DNA of 64,000 nucleotides from G963662605 sp963662605 (GTDB lineage: Bacteria; Bacteroidota; Ignavibacteria; Ignavibacteriales; Ignavibacteriaceae), in assembly GCA_963662605.1 (NCBI GenBank), contig OY759785.1, positions 3,162,001 through 3,226,000 on the forward strand. The letters run 5' to 3'. How positions within the stretch are numbered: the first letter of the stretch is position 1; every line of letters begins with the position of its first letter. The translations under genes and the position numbers were made by a program. Below are positions 42,965 through 53,600 of the stretch, piece by piece. The notes beneath the pieces were generated by a model that saw only the letters and a program-made list of their open reading frames with translations, was not told where the DNA came from and did no database searches.

Positions 42965-43405
42965 CTATTTTTTATTAAGCTGAACAACATCACCGGATAC
43001 TGAGATATTGATGCTTGAAGGAATGATGATCGGGCCGACAATTGTTATCAGGTTGCACGCGTTGTACAGTGGGAGGTGTGATCCGATTTTGAGATTGACA
43101 ATTGCGTCGCCGTTATTATCCTTAATAACATCATTCAGCTCTTTGGAAATATCCAAAGAACCGCTGAGTGAAATCAGACCCCAAAGGGTTGCCCATTTTG
43201 TCGTCGAAAACTCAAATGAATGAACAACGACATAGTCTTTGTTATTTACAATGTTCATATCTTTGTCGTAGATGCTTTCAGTCAGTGAAGCCGGATAGTC
43301 CAGACTCTCGGCTTTAACTGTCTTTGAACCACCAACGCAACCCCAGAAAGATGAGATGCCTATAAATAGAATAAGCAGTAAACCTTTATAAATTGAATTT
43401 TTCAT
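42965..43405 (-). CDS. Lipoprotein of unknown function
   Basis: A 146-residue lipoprotein (lipobox SSFWGC). The mature domain contains NNKDYVVVHSFEFSTTKWATLWGLISLSGSLDIS in separate strands and a NDVIKDNNGDAIVNLKIG block. It has the compact beta-rich look of small envelope lipoproteins near YidD/Bor-like proteins but no confident family. It lies 8 bases before the PEGA-like gene and is followed by it in the operon. Confidence 0.55.
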   Translation of the reverse strand: MKNSIYKGLLLILFIGISSFWGCVGGSKTVKAESLDYPASLTESIYDKDMNIVNNKDYVVVHSFEFSTTKWATLWGLISLSGSLDISKELNDVIKDNNGDAIVNLKIGSHLPLYNACNLITIVGPIIIPSSINISVSGDVVQLNKK

Positions 43406-43432
43406 TGTTTGCTCCGTAGTATTAATTAGTGG

Positions 43433-43834
43433 TTATTTCTTTGCGCCGGATTGAATTTCAAAAGCTTCTCCTTCAAAATCCGCTTCATTTCTATATCCGG
43501 AGAAGGTCATGAGATTTTCCAAATCAATGCTCACATTGACAATACATTTTTTGGGGTCTTCTTTCAAGCGATTGTAAATATTAGCCTCAACGGAATTCTT
43601 TTGCTGCGAATATGTTGTTGAGGAATAATACCCTTCCTGTGTATGTTCAGCTTCGAGCCAAACTCCTTTAACCACTTGCAGAGAACGGGCGGATTCCGGC
43701 AAAGTTACTTTACCTGCGCCAACCACTTTATTCATAAGTACCGGTTGTGTAATGTCGTTGAGCTGTATAACTGATGTCGCCTGACATCCGGCAAATAACA
43801 GCGCAAGAAATGATAACAGAATGCAATATTTCAT
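43433..43834 (-). CDS. Small lipoprotein of unknown function
   Basis: A 133-residue lipoprotein with lipobox LLFAGC at 12-17. The mature part has no recognised family. It is the first gene of the five-gene envelope operon, 27 bases upstream of the next lipoprotein, and is preceded by a plausible promoter at 43995-44025. Confidence 0.6.
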   Translation of the reverse strand: MKYCILLSFLALLFAGCQATSVIQLNDITQPVLMNKVVGAGKVTLPESARSLQVVKGVWLEAEHTQEGYYSSTTYSQQKNSVEANIYNRLKEDPKKCIVNVSIDLENLMTFSGYRNEADFEGEAFEIQSGAKK

Positions 43835-43994
43835 AGATAGCTCCTGGATAAGTTAGTTAATAGCAACAGGCAAATGGTGTCTAACGAATCACGCCCGGTT
43901 CAACACAATCCGGCTAAAAACGCTATGTACAATTTCCATTTGCCCGTTCCGATAAAGTACAATTTTGATACTAAACCGGTGTTCTGGTTCAAAA

Positions 43995-44025
43995 CAAATA
44001 TATTAATGGGTATATAAGAGGACAA
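43995..44025 (-). promoter_or_regulatory. Likely promoter of the lipoprotein operon (TTG-N20-TATATTTG)
   Basis: On the minus strand TTG (44025-44023) and TATATTTG (44002-43995) are separated by 20 bases and fit the Bacteroidota promoter pattern. The leader to the first lipoprotein gene would be about 150 bases. Confidence 0.5.
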
Positions 44026-44090
44026 TACAACTTTCGTTGTATTTTTTAAAGATATGATGAAGATCAAAAATGAGCGATTTTAAACATCTG

Positions 44091-44720
44091 CTAACGCTTA
44101 AGATATTTAATTATCGCCTCTGAACGGGAGCGCACATGAAGTTTTTCGTAAATATGATGTATGTGAGTCCTTACAGTTTCTATACTTATGGAAAGCGCTT
44201 CAGCAATTTCTTTATACATATAGCCTTTTGCACAATACGAAAGGATTTCCCTTTCGCGTGAACTTAAATCCTCAGTTTCATCTTTCGGTTTGGGAAGTGT
44301 TTGAAAGGTACCGATCACTTTCCGGGCAATACTTCCCGACATCGGCGAACCGCCATTGTGTAGCTCACGTATTGCCTCGAGCAGCTTATCGGGCTGGGTT
44401 GTTTTTAACAAGTAACCATCTGCGCCTGCTTTCAAAGACTCAAATATTTTCTCCTCATCCTCAAATACAGTCAGCATCATTATATGCAAATCGCGATTCC
44501 CTTCCTTTAATCTGCGAATACACTCAATACCATCCATCTTCGGCATCTGAATATCCATAAGGACTACATCTACATGTCTTTTCGGAATTTCACGGAATGC
44601 ATCTTCTCCATTCTTATAACATCCGGAACATACAAAATCTTCCGACGCATTAATATACTCGGCAACGCCGTTTCGGATTTCAGCCTCATCTTCTACAATT
44701 GCAACAAATATTTTATCCAT
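44091..44720 (-). CDS. LuxR/NarL-family response regulator
   Basis: A 209-residue regulator with receiver residues D11, E12 and phospho-acceptor D56 (LMDIQMP), switch lysine in LLKTTQP near 106, and a C-terminal LuxR helix-turn-helix (SSREREILSYCAKGYMYKEIAEAL then SIETVRTHIHHIYEKL). It starts 7 bases after the propeller kinase and is its likely partner. Possible targets include the divergent DPP-IV gene or the lipoprotein operon, but no binding site was identified. Confidence 0.87.
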   Translation of the reverse strand: MDKIFVAIVEDEAEIRNGVAEYINASEDFVCSGCYKNGEDAFREIPKRHVDVVLMDIQMPKMDGIECIRRLKEGNRDLHIMMLTVFEDEEKIFESLKAGADGYLLKTTQPDKLLEAIRELHNGGSPMSGSIARKVIGTFQTLPKPKDETEDLSSREREILSYCAKGYMYKEIAEALSISIETVRTHIHHIYEKLHVRSRSEAIIKYLKR

Positions 44721-44727
44721 AATTTTT

Positions 44728-47691
44728 CTAATTCTTTATTTCGATGTGTAACGGCACTATAAAACTTATCCTTGTCCCGTTACTTGATACTATATTGAAC
44801 TCTCCGCCTATCTCAGAGATACGGCTTTTCATATTAGCCAGACCATTTCCCTTTTCACTTTTTGTGTCAATGTCGAATCCGATTCCATCATCCTCGATTT
44901 CGTACTTTAACCGCTGCATATCTACTTCCAAAAGCACCTTAACTTTTTTTGCCCCGGAATGCTTGGCTACATTATGGATTGCTTCTTTAATAACAAGAAA
45001 TATATTTCTCCTGATTTCCGCGCTGAGAACGGCATTTGGTATTTCATCCGGATATATAATTGAGCACTGAACAGGAGTATCATTTAGGGTTTTCTGTATA
45101 TATTCCCGTATATATGCAACCGCATTAGGAATCTTATCGTTTTTCGGATTAACCGCCCAAATGATCTCACTGAAGTTTGCAATAGCATCCCGCGACAACT
45201 CGGTGATTTTGTGGAGCGGCTCTTCAACAGCCGGATTTTCAGTCGCGTGCCGTTTTGCAAGTTCAGTTAAAATTGCAATCTTGGTTAAGGACGCACCAAC
45301 CTCATCGTGAATATCGCGAGATATTCTTGCCCGCTCTTTTTCAAGCTGCATTTGATATTCAACTAATTGTAAACTTTTTTTCAATCGCCTTTGATAGATA
45401 ATATGGATTATAATCCTGATTACAGTAAAGAGCAAAAGAATAAGAGCAATCCTAAACCACAACGAAGTATAGAATCTCTCCGGTATTTCTATTTGCAGCG
45501 ATGCACCTGAATAATTCCAAACCTCGTCATTATTCCCGGCGGTAACAACGAATGTATATTTACCCGGAGGTACGTTCGTATAATTGATTTCCATCTTTTC
45601 GTCAATCAATTGCGGTTTCGAATCATACCCCTTGAGAAATGCTTTATAAACATTCCTGTCCGGATTGGCATAACTTAATGCAGCAAAATGAAAATGCAGG
45701 TCGTGGCTTCCCGGTGAAAGAGAGAGTTGTCTATTCGTGTTTACATTAAAAGAAGAATCATCAACAACAATTTCTTCAATAACTACCGGAGGCGGTAGGT
45801 TGTTTTTTAAAATCCCATCCGGATTTATAATTGCAACTCCATCCGCGGTAGCAAACATCAGCCTGCCATTCCGTGTTTTCCATCCCGCGGGTTGAGTGCT
45901 TCCATTTCCCTCGCCGCTTTTTAATCCGTCATCAACGTTAAACAACTTAAATTTTAGTGATGGAATTTTCCTTTTATCATAGAGGAAGAACTGCTCTTTC
46001 GGAATGCAGTAAATCCCTTTGTTGCAGCTGAACCACAACGTTCCCCGGTTGTCCTCAAGTATCGTATGAAAAACATTATTGTATAATCCATGTTTTGTCG
46101 TGTAATTAAACAATTTCCCGTTTTCCAACTTATTCAATCCATTATCCGTACCCACCCAAATAACGTTATCATCATCAACGTAAATAACCCTGACCCAATC
46201 ATCGGTCAATCCGGTAGAGCGTCTATACGAGCGAACTATTTTACTGTCGGCAATTTCCTGCAAACCTCCCCGCGAACCAACCCAGATATGCCCGTTTTTA
46301 TCCTCTGCAATGGCGCTCACATAAGGATGTGCAATACCCTCCTTCAGTCCGAAATGCGTGTACTGTCCTTTTGCAAATCTATGCAAACCATCATAGGCGC
46401 TTCCAACCCATATGGCTCCTTTGGAGTCCTCATAAATTGTGTGCAGGTCACGCAGCCCCTTCACATGTCCTGATATATTAATAAATCGCCCGTTGACGTA
46501 TTCATAGAGCTGTTTGCTTGTGGCAGCGATATTGCCGTTGTGAAGCGGATATATTGATATGAACCCGCCTCTATCGGCCGGAGAGTACAATGGAATGTTT
46601 TCAACTTTACCGTTTTTGATTTTACCGATGATTGATTGCAATGAAGAAGTCCACAAGTTACCGGATTTATCTTCACACACACTCCAGACGACAGAACCCT
46701 TGAGCCCCTCATCTTTCGAATACGTTGTAAATTTGGCTTCGGATAATTCAATAAGTCCCTTGCCATCTGTTCCAATCCAGAAGTTACCCTCCCGGTCATT
46801 CATGCAGCTGGTTACTATTCCAGTCGCTGAACCGGTAAGCTTGCTAAATTCCGTACCTCCATTAACATAACGCACAAGTCCGGGATTGAAAGACCAAATC
46901 GCTCCGTTTTTTTCACAATAAAATCTATTAACAAATGAGAAAGGATAATTGAACGCATGCTTCTGAAGACCTGGAAATTTCATTAGTGCATTTTTAAGAA
47001 TAAAAAGTACTCCGCCATTGGGATCTTTCGCCATTCCATAAACCGTCTGTCCGGGAAAAATGTTCTTATAGGAGTAATCTTGAACATTCGGATAATCAAT
47101 TTCGTAAAAGCCCTTACTGGTGGATAGGTATATATTCCCGTTTCCGCCAACAGCCAAATGGCAATTTTTTCTATCCCCGAAATCAAACGGATAACTAAAC
47201 TCAACAAAACCGTCTTTCTCGTATCGCAGAATAACAAGTCCGTCCGTCAATGCCCAAAGAATCCCGTTTTTATCCTTATAGAGCTGTCCGCCGATAATAT
47301 AATGCCTGAACTGCCCGGCAGACAGCATGACGCTTTCAAATTTGCCTGCACTATAACGGACAATTCCACCGCCCATGGTTGCGATAAATAGATTCTTTTT
47401 GTTGTCTTCGCACAATGCGCTTATACGATTAGATTTGAGTTGGGGAATTGTTCTGGTGTCAAAAACAGTAAAGGTTTTCCCGTTAAAACGTACCACTCCC
47501 TCGTATGTACCAAACCACATGTAGCCATCACTCGTCTGCGCCATACACGTTATGGAATTCTGTGGCAATCCCTCCCGTATCTGCCAGTTCCGGGATATAA
47601 ATTGTGTTATCTTTTTATTTGGATCAAGTGCTTGAGCATACACTTGTCCGAAAAGCAACATCAATACTGAGCACCAATGCAGCAAATACAT
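44728..47691 (-). CDS. Two-component sensor with seven-plus-seven propeller, Y_Y_Y and HisKA_3 domains
   Basis: A 987-residue membrane sensor. Signal peptide 1-20 is followed by an extracellular double beta-propeller built from Reg_prop-type repeats (each with a DGYMWFGT, GNFWIGTD, GAIWVGSA or NVIWVGTDNGL core). A Y_Y_Y domain follows (about 660-735, ending VPPGKYTFVV), then a membrane helix (about 745-765) and the cytoplasmic kinase with His795 in DIHDEVGAS and an ATPase domain with GIGFDIDTKSEKGNGL. Such sensors respond to extracellular polymers, most often carbohydrates. It is followed by its regulator. The ligand is unknown. Confidence 0.87.
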   Translation of the reverse strand: MYLLHWCSVLMLLFGQVYAQALDPNKKITQFISRNWQIREGLPQNSITCMAQTSDGYMWFGTYEGVVRFNGKTFTVFDTRTIPQLKSNRISALCEDNKKNLFIATMGGGIVRYSAGKFESVMLSAGQFRHYIIGGQLYKDKNGILWALTDGLVILRYEKDGFVEFSYPFDFGDRKNCHLAVGGNGNIYLSTSKGFYEIDYPNVQDYSYKNIFPGQTVYGMAKDPNGGVLFILKNALMKFPGLQKHAFNYPFSFVNRFYCEKNGAIWSFNPGLVRYVNGGTEFSKLTGSATGIVTSCMNDREGNFWIGTDGKGLIELSEAKFTTYSKDEGLKGSVVWSVCEDKSGNLWTSSLQSIIGKIKNGKVENIPLYSPADRGGFISIYPLHNGNIAATSKQLYEYVNGRFINISGHVKGLRDLHTIYEDSKGAIWVGSAYDGLHRFAKGQYTHFGLKEGIAHPYVSAIAEDKNGHIWVGSRGGLQEIADSKIVRSYRRSTGLTDDWVRVIYVDDDNVIWVGTDNGLNKLENGKLFNYTTKHGLYNNVFHTILEDNRGTLWFSCNKGIYCIPKEQFFLYDKRKIPSLKFKLFNVDDGLKSGEGNGSTQPAGWKTRNGRLMFATADGVAIINPDGILKNNLPPPVVIEEIVVDDSSFNVNTNRQLSLSPGSHDLHFHFAALSYANPDRNVYKAFLKGYDSKPQLIDEKMEINYTNVPPGKYTFVVTAGNNDEVWNYSGASLQIEIPERFYTSLWFRIALILLLFTVIRIIIHIIYQRRLKKSLQLVEYQMQLEKERARISRDIHDEVGASLTKIAILTELAKRHATENPAVEEPLHKITELSRDAIANFSEIIWAVNPKNDKIPNAVAYIREYIQKTLNDTPVQCSIIYPDEIPNAVLSAEIRRNIFLVIKEAIHNVAKHSGAKKVKVLLEVDMQRLKYEIEDDGIGFDIDTKSEKGNGLANMKSRISEIGGEFNIVSSNGTRISFIVPLHIEIKN

Positions 47692-47799
47692 ATTTGTAGA
47701 TTTGTAAATTTTTAATAAGCCTTATAATAAGATACATTTCTTTATTAATAGTGTAAAATCTTTTTTGCTATTGAAAAGTTTTGGGGTATCTACGGGGTT

Positions 47800-47830
47800 T
47801 TTGTACTTACCACCTTTCTGGTTATTTTTG
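47800..47830 (+). promoter_or_regulatory. Promoter TTTG-N19-TATTTTTG before the peptidase gene
   Basis: TTTG (47800-47803) and TATTTTTG (47823-47830) are separated by 19 bases, an exact fit to the Bacteroidota promoter consensus. Transcription would begin near 47837, which supports the ATG at 47866 rather than upstream alternatives. Confidence 0.7.
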
Positions 47831-47865
47831 TGATTATTTCATATTGCACAGACCGGAGAATCGAG

Positions 47866-50037
47866 ATGGGAATCCTCAAAAAGCTATGTATTATCTGCCT
47901 TATAACCACAGCAGTGTTTTCTCAAAAACGAAACATGACTCTTGAAGAAATTTTTTCAGGTAAGATAGCGAAAACAACATACCTTAACTCACCCCAATGG
48001 CGGCAGGATAGTAAAGGATTTACATTTTTGAAGTCAAACGCGAAGACAGCAGGCGTAGAAATAATTCAAAAAGATGCGATCACTGGAGAAGAAACTGTCT
48101 TGGTTTCTACATCAAATCTTAAGGTCAAGGATGAGGAAAAGCCCCTTTCAATCACTTCATACAAATTTTCGCCTGATGAGAACTATATACTTTTGACCGG
48201 TACGCTGATCGCGCGAAAAATAAAAACAGGCGGAACATTCTATTTGTACAGCCTCAAAGAAAAGAAAATTACACATATCGTCGAATCGGAAGAAGAACAA
48301 TCAAACACAGAATTTTCTCCCGACGGTAAATATATTTCCTTTGTTCGCGGAAACAACTTGTTCGTGTATGACATCATCAAAGATACAACGATTCAATTAA
48401 CCCATGACGGAAGCGCAAATATCATTAACGGCGATTTTGACTGGGTATATGAAGAAGAGTTCAGCAATATCAGAGCGTACGAATGGTCGCCGGACAGCCG
48501 CTCAATTGCTTTCTGGAGAATAGACCAGTCCCAGGAACCGGAATTGCAAATTCAAAAATACGATTCACTTTATATGAACCAGTTGAAAATGCGCTATCCT
48601 AAAGCAGGTGGTAAAAACGGTTTGGTGCAGATCGGCGCTGTTGAGCTTACTTCGGGAAAAACCACATGGATGGATATTGGCAAGGAAACGGACATATACA
48701 TTCCACGGATTAAATTTACTAAGGATGCTCATATACTCTCAATTCAACGACTGGATCGCCTGCAGCACAATAACGAGCTGCTCTTGGCAGATATTCGAAC
48801 CGGCGCATCAAAAGTTGTATTGACCGAAACCGATTCCTGCTGGGTAGACATCACCGACAACCTTACTTTTCTCACCGGCAATTCGGGCTTCCTCTGGACT
48901 TCCGAGCGCAATGGCTTTAGCCACATTTATCTGTTCGATATAAACGGCTCTTTGAAAAGTCAACTTACTCAAGGCAATTGGGAAGTACAGAAGATTCAGG
49001 GCGTTTCCGAAAAGGATGGGAAGGTTTATTTCACCGCTAACAAGCGCGGAATTATCTACTCGGATTTGTATTCCGTTAATTTGGATGGTTCCGATATACA
49101 ACTGATTACTTCGACACCGGGGACACATAATCCCACGATTTCCCCTGATTGCAGCAGTTTTATTGATGCGTTTTCAAGCACATATTATCCTATGTCAAAT
49201 ACAATGCGAAAAATTTCCAACGAGAAAGCTTATGAAATTTCACAGTGCGATACGACGTTCTATGAAAAATATAATATGGGCAAAGTTGAATTTAACACTT
49301 TCAAGACAAGTGACGGCGTTTTGTTAAACTCTTACATAATAACACCGCCTGATTTTGATGCTTCGAAGAAATACCCGGTGTTAGTATATAATTATAACGG
49401 ACCGGGTTCTCAGGAAGCAAAAGATTCGTGGAACGGAATATTTCATCTCTGGCATCAGATGCTTGCGGAAAATGGCTATGTTATATTTGTCATGGATGGC
49501 CGCGGAACCGGGGGGCGAGGCAGAGATTTCAGGCACATTGTCTATAAGGATCTCGGTCACTGGGAAATTAATGATTTGATTGAAGGAGCAAAATATCTCG
49601 CAACGGTTCCTTACATTGATGCAACCCGCATCGGCATTTGGGGCTGGAGCTACGGAGGATATACTTCGGCACTCGCTATTACAAAGGCTGCCGATTATTT
49701 CAAAGCGGCAATTGCCGTTGCACCTGTTACCGACTGGCATTTTTATGATGCGCCTTATACCGAACGATATATGTCTCTTCCGTCGCTGAATCCGGATGGC
49801 TATGTCAGCAGTAGCGTGCTCACGTATGCCGATAAACTTAAAGGAAAATTTCTTTTAGTTCACGGAACCGCGGATGACAACGTTCACTTTCAAAATTCTG
49901 TAAAACTGGTCGAGAAGTTTATCTCACTGAACAAGCAATTCCAAACAATGTATTATCCAGAAAAAGCACACGGATTGAGCGGCGGAAGAATGCACCTGTT
50001 TACTATGATGACTGAATTTATTTTAATGAATTTATAG
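47866..50037 (+). CDS. Dipeptidyl peptidase IV-like serine peptidase (S9B)
   Basis: A 723-residue secreted peptidase. Signal peptide 1-19 ends in VFSQ, and an eight-bladed propeller domain follows (about 30-470). The alpha/beta-hydrolase domain has S595 in GWSYGGYTS, D in TADDNVHF and H in KAHGLSGG. The EE pair in VYEEEFS is the substrate-amino-terminus site of DPP-IV. The enzyme removes X-Pro dipeptides in the periplasm or outside. The start follows the promoter at 47800. It diverges from the propeller sensor gene, which may therefore be co-regulated. Confidence 0.92.
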   Translation: MGILKKLCIICLITTAVFSQKRNMTLEEIFSGKIAKTTYLNSPQWRQDSKGFTFLKSNAKTAGVEIIQKDAITGEETVLVSTSNLKVKDEEKPLSITSYKFSPDENYILLTGTLIARKIKTGGTFYLYSLKEKKITHIVESEEEQSNTEFSPDGKYISFVRGNNLFVYDIIKDTTIQLTHDGSANIINGDFDWVYEEEFSNIRAYEWSPDSRSIAFWRIDQSQEPELQIQKYDSLYMNQLKMRYPKAGGKNGLVQIGAVELTSGKTTWMDIGKETDIYIPRIKFTKDAHILSIQRLDRLQHNNELLLADIRTGASKVVLTETDSCWVDITDNLTFLTGNSGFLWTSERNGFSHIYLFDINGSLKSQLTQGNWEVQKIQGVSEKDGKVYFTANKRGIIYSDLYSVNLDGSDIQLITSTPGTHNPTISPDCSSFIDAFSSTYYPMSNTMRKISNEKAYEISQCDTTFYEKYNMGKVEFNTFKTSDGVLLNSYIITPPDFDASKKYPVLVYNYNGPGSQEAKDSWNGIFHLWHQMLAENGYVIFVMDGRGTGGRGRDFRHIVYKDLGHWEINDLIEGAKYLATVPYIDATRIGIWGWSYGGYTSALAITKAADYFKAAIAVAPVTDWHFYDAPYTERYMSLPSLNPDGYVSSSVLTYADKLKGKFLLVHGTADDNVHFQNSVKLVEKFISLNKQFQTMYYPEKAHGLSGGRMHLFTMMTEFILMNL

Positions 50038-50115
50038 GTATATTTGACATCCTGTTTTAACGAAACAGGATAGTTACTCGTGGATATTCGATTTTTGAAG
50101 TGAATTAAAAGAAAA

Positions 50116-50505
50116 ATGCGTCATACTATAAAACATGGCAATATTGCAAAACATAAAGGCCTGAAATATCTATTCTTTTTTCTTGGTATTATGTGCTTGT
50201 TCGTAGGGTTTACCGGACTGATTTTCCCCATTGTTCCCGGGGCAGTCTTTGTTCTTTTTTCAACATACTTTTTTGCCCGCAGTTCGGGACGTGTACATCG
50301 CTTATTGATGCACAACCGGTTGTTTGGAAAGCACTTGCAGGATTTTGCCGACGGTAAAAAGATTCCGTTAAAGACAAAATTAACGGGTGCGGGAATTATG
50401 ATACTTTCCGTAATTGCCGCTGTCTATATTTACGAATCATATAGTGTTGAAATTTTGAACAGCAGATATGTTTTGTATGTCAAAGGATTGCTACACATGA
50501 TCTAA
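50116..50505 (+). CDS. YbaN-like (DUF454) inner-membrane protein
   Basis: A 129-residue protein with two or three membrane helices. Residues about 30-60 (FTGLIFPIVPGAVFVLFST then FFARSSGRVHRLL) match the DUF454/YbaN family, including the GxxxPxxPGxxF segment. After IPLKTKL a second hydrophobic helix (about 90-107) is present. The role is unknown; the family is linked to membrane stress in some bacteria. It lies 78 bases after the DPP-IV gene and may share its transcript. Confidence 0.75.
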   Translation: MRHTIKHGNIAKHKGLKYLFFFLGIMCLFVGFTGLIFPIVPGAVFVLFSTYFFARSSGRVHRLLMHNRLFGKHLQDFADGKKIPLKTKLTGAGIMILSVIAAVYIYESYSVEILNSRYVLYVKGLLHMI

Positions 50506-50595
50506 GCGGTACTCTCAAGAAAATTTAATAAACAAGCAAGCAGGTGGCGAGGCTTTGCTTCCTTCCCCTCACACCACCGTGCATGCCGGGCGACC

Positions 50596-50640
50596 TAATA
50601 CAAAGGGAGCCGCATTTGCTAAACGGCTCCCTTTGTATTA
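50596..50640. terminator. Intrinsic terminator, 17-bp stem
   Basis: TAATACAAAGGGAGCCG and the exact complement form a 17-bp stem with an 11-base loop. It lies between the converging YbaN-like and T9SS cargo genes and could serve both. Confidence 0.85.
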
Positions 50641-50670
50641 TAGAATAAACACTTTATAGATAAATACTAA

Positions 50671-53600
50671 TTATTTAATCAGAAGCATTTTCTTTGTCGA
50701 ATCAAAACTACCGGTTTTTAAGGTATAGAAATATATACCGCTCGGCAGGTTTGCCGCATTAAATGTTGCCGTATATCGTCCTGCCTGTTTTTGTTCATTC
50801 ACTAATGATTTTACAACTTTACCCAAAACATCATATACAACTAGGCTGACATACCCGTCTTTCGGCAATTCATATGAAATACTTGTAACCGGATTGAACG
50901 GATTGGGATAATTGTTTGATAACGAATACTCTTTTGGTAAACTCGTAACTGTATTCGTTTTATTGAGCGCTTTATTTCGCTGGTTATAAGCGGCATCTTC
51001 GCCGTAGATTGACATATTAGCGGATTGAAGCAATGAAAGCAAGCCCGGATCGGTGATGTCCATACCTTGCAATTCTGAAAGAAGTAATGCGGCTTTTTCC
51101 TCGTTTTTTTCAACATGCAGCGTGGCGAAAAGCTTGTCAACCATGGCAAATGTTGCCGTAATATTTTTGGGATATTCTTCTATTACTTTATCATATAATT
51201 TCATCGCGCCTGCATAATCACCATCCTGTAGAGTAAGATTCGCGAGAAGATTCATAACTTCGTCTTTTTTGTCCATACTTGAGTTCATTAACTCGGTCAA
51301 ATAAAACCCAATGTCATTGCTTTTATTTTTCCGGGTCAATTGCACTAATTTCGTCAAGGCTGAGCCAGTAGCCATATCTTTCGCCACCATATTTTTATAG
51401 TGCTCTATCGCTTGATCAATTTTACTTTCTCTTTCCAACTGCAATCCCCGTTTAAAGTTTGAAGCAATATCATCAGCATTCACTTTTTTCAAAATAGTTG
51501 CAACCGGAGCATTCTCTGTCGGCCTGACTAATTGTTCATTATCCCATGGGTCAGCATCAAGTGGCAACGGTGCCCAAATATAAGATGAACTATCGCAATA
51601 ATAATTTACGAGATCACCGCCACCCCAGTAATCGCCAACAGCAAAAAGCGCACTATAGTTAGTGCAGTACACATCGTTGATATTTCCCGAAATGCTATTG
51701 TAGCCTAAAAAATCGCCATCACCCGCTTCACACATTGCACCATTCGCGAGCCTAAGACCTTCATAATTTCCTATAAGTTTGTTATTGGGGTTAGGAGGAA
51801 TACAGTCGTTGTTTGTAAGATATGAGACAGCATTTCCTTCAAAACACATTCCAATATAAAAACCCGTAATTCTATTCTTGGCAACAAAAGGGTACATATT
51901 GGAAAATAATTCAATGCCAACACTACCATATCCTGATTCTTCTCTATGGATATTGTTATTATATATGAACGGAGAAGTCGCCCCGAGACCGTAAATAGCG
52001 GTATGGATAGGTCTAATATCGTTCCCAATGATTTGCGGGGATGAGTATTGAATCCATATTCCGTATATACAGCTGTCTATAGCACAATCGGATATTGAAG
52101 CATCGCTTCGGATTATCTTAATAAGACAACAGTGTTTGATATTCGCCCAAGAAATGCTGTTTGTATAAGAAGCTGCGGGAATGTTGTAACTACTGTCATA
52201 GGCAATAGTCCAGGAACCTATATTGCCAATTCGATCAATGGTAACTTTTTGAGCGCTACTACCCTGAGCAGAAAACGTACCGTGAATAGTAACAGTTTTA
52301 TTTGAATCTATGTACAATTTGCCGGCGTTGCTTGCCGTTGAAGATATACACAGAGTTGCTCCTGCGGGAATGGTCATATCCGATTTTAACTGCAATGTGC
52401 CAAAGACAGAAAGCATTGATGTAGTGTCCGGGTAGTGCAAAGTTACACCAGGGCTAATTGTCAAGGTTGCACTGGGTTGAACGGTTAAATTTGCAGGCAA
52501 CAGAGCAGTATGCGCCGTTGTAATAGTGTCGTTATAATTCAAATTACCTCCGGCTATCAATACGGGTTCAATTCTGAACAACCTGCCTTCGCCGGGGGGA
52601 AATGAATAAGTAAATGTACCTGATTTTGTAATATAAGCGCAAGGTGTTGTTTGACCAACTTCCGTTACCTTCCAGTTATTGTAGGGCGAACTCGACTTGT
52701 TTAGCTGTATAGTTATTAATTTTGTTTCCGACGACAAGACCCGTCTATTCACAACCATCAGATATTCCAAATTGTCATTTGCCATATCATCGGATTTTTT
52801 AAAGAACCCAACTTCTATGTATTTTGCATCATTGGGAGTCACGGGATAAGACACATTTGTGACATATTTCCCTGAAGGAATACCTTGATGCGCGCTGAAA
52901 GCATCCACCCATGTAAGCTGCATCAGCTCACTGCTTATATTATCTATCTGCCCGTTAAGCTTCTGAACTGCGTAATAGCGCGCATTGGGGATTTGCTGTA
53001 AACGAGGATCTTGACATGGGTAATCAATTTGTCCCTGTGAGTCAAAAAGCCCATGTATCACAGCTCCGGTAGATTCTGCAGTATTTGTAGCTATTGTATA
53101 ATACATGAGCCCTTTTGCTCCGTAACACATTGCCAACCACCCTTGCGTCAGTATTTCTGATGGCTGGGGTTCACGATGCATAATATCAGTAATTGCGCCT
53201 GCCGTAAGAGTTTTTTCAGCACATGCTTGCATTGTGTGATAGAAAGGCACATCATCCGAGGGGTCATTTGGGGTGTAATTCTGTGCCAGATTAATCATCG
53301 CACGCATACCACAATTGTAATCGGTACCTCCGCTTGTCCATGAATTATTAATTAAAATATCCAAGGCGTTTTGGACATTGTTGATCCCTGTACTTGATGA
53401 ATCCGTATTTCCGGTAAGTGGATAATAATCATACAGCACATACGGCATTCTGCGCAGCTTATTTGCCACATGAAGTTCAACGTTGTTTATAGTATAGTTT
53501 GCACCGTTAACGTACTTTCCGGCCCCCAAATTTGTAACAGCAAGGTCGCTGATCTTTTTAACAGAGCGGTTTGCAAGCGGATCGGGCTCATCGTGATATA

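Noticed and set aside
50520..50595. TTCCCCTCACACCACCGTGC-like sequence reminding of group II intron borders
   Set aside because: Only about 60 bases, with no reverse-transcriptase gene or domain V hairpin nearby; recorded as a possible relic at most.
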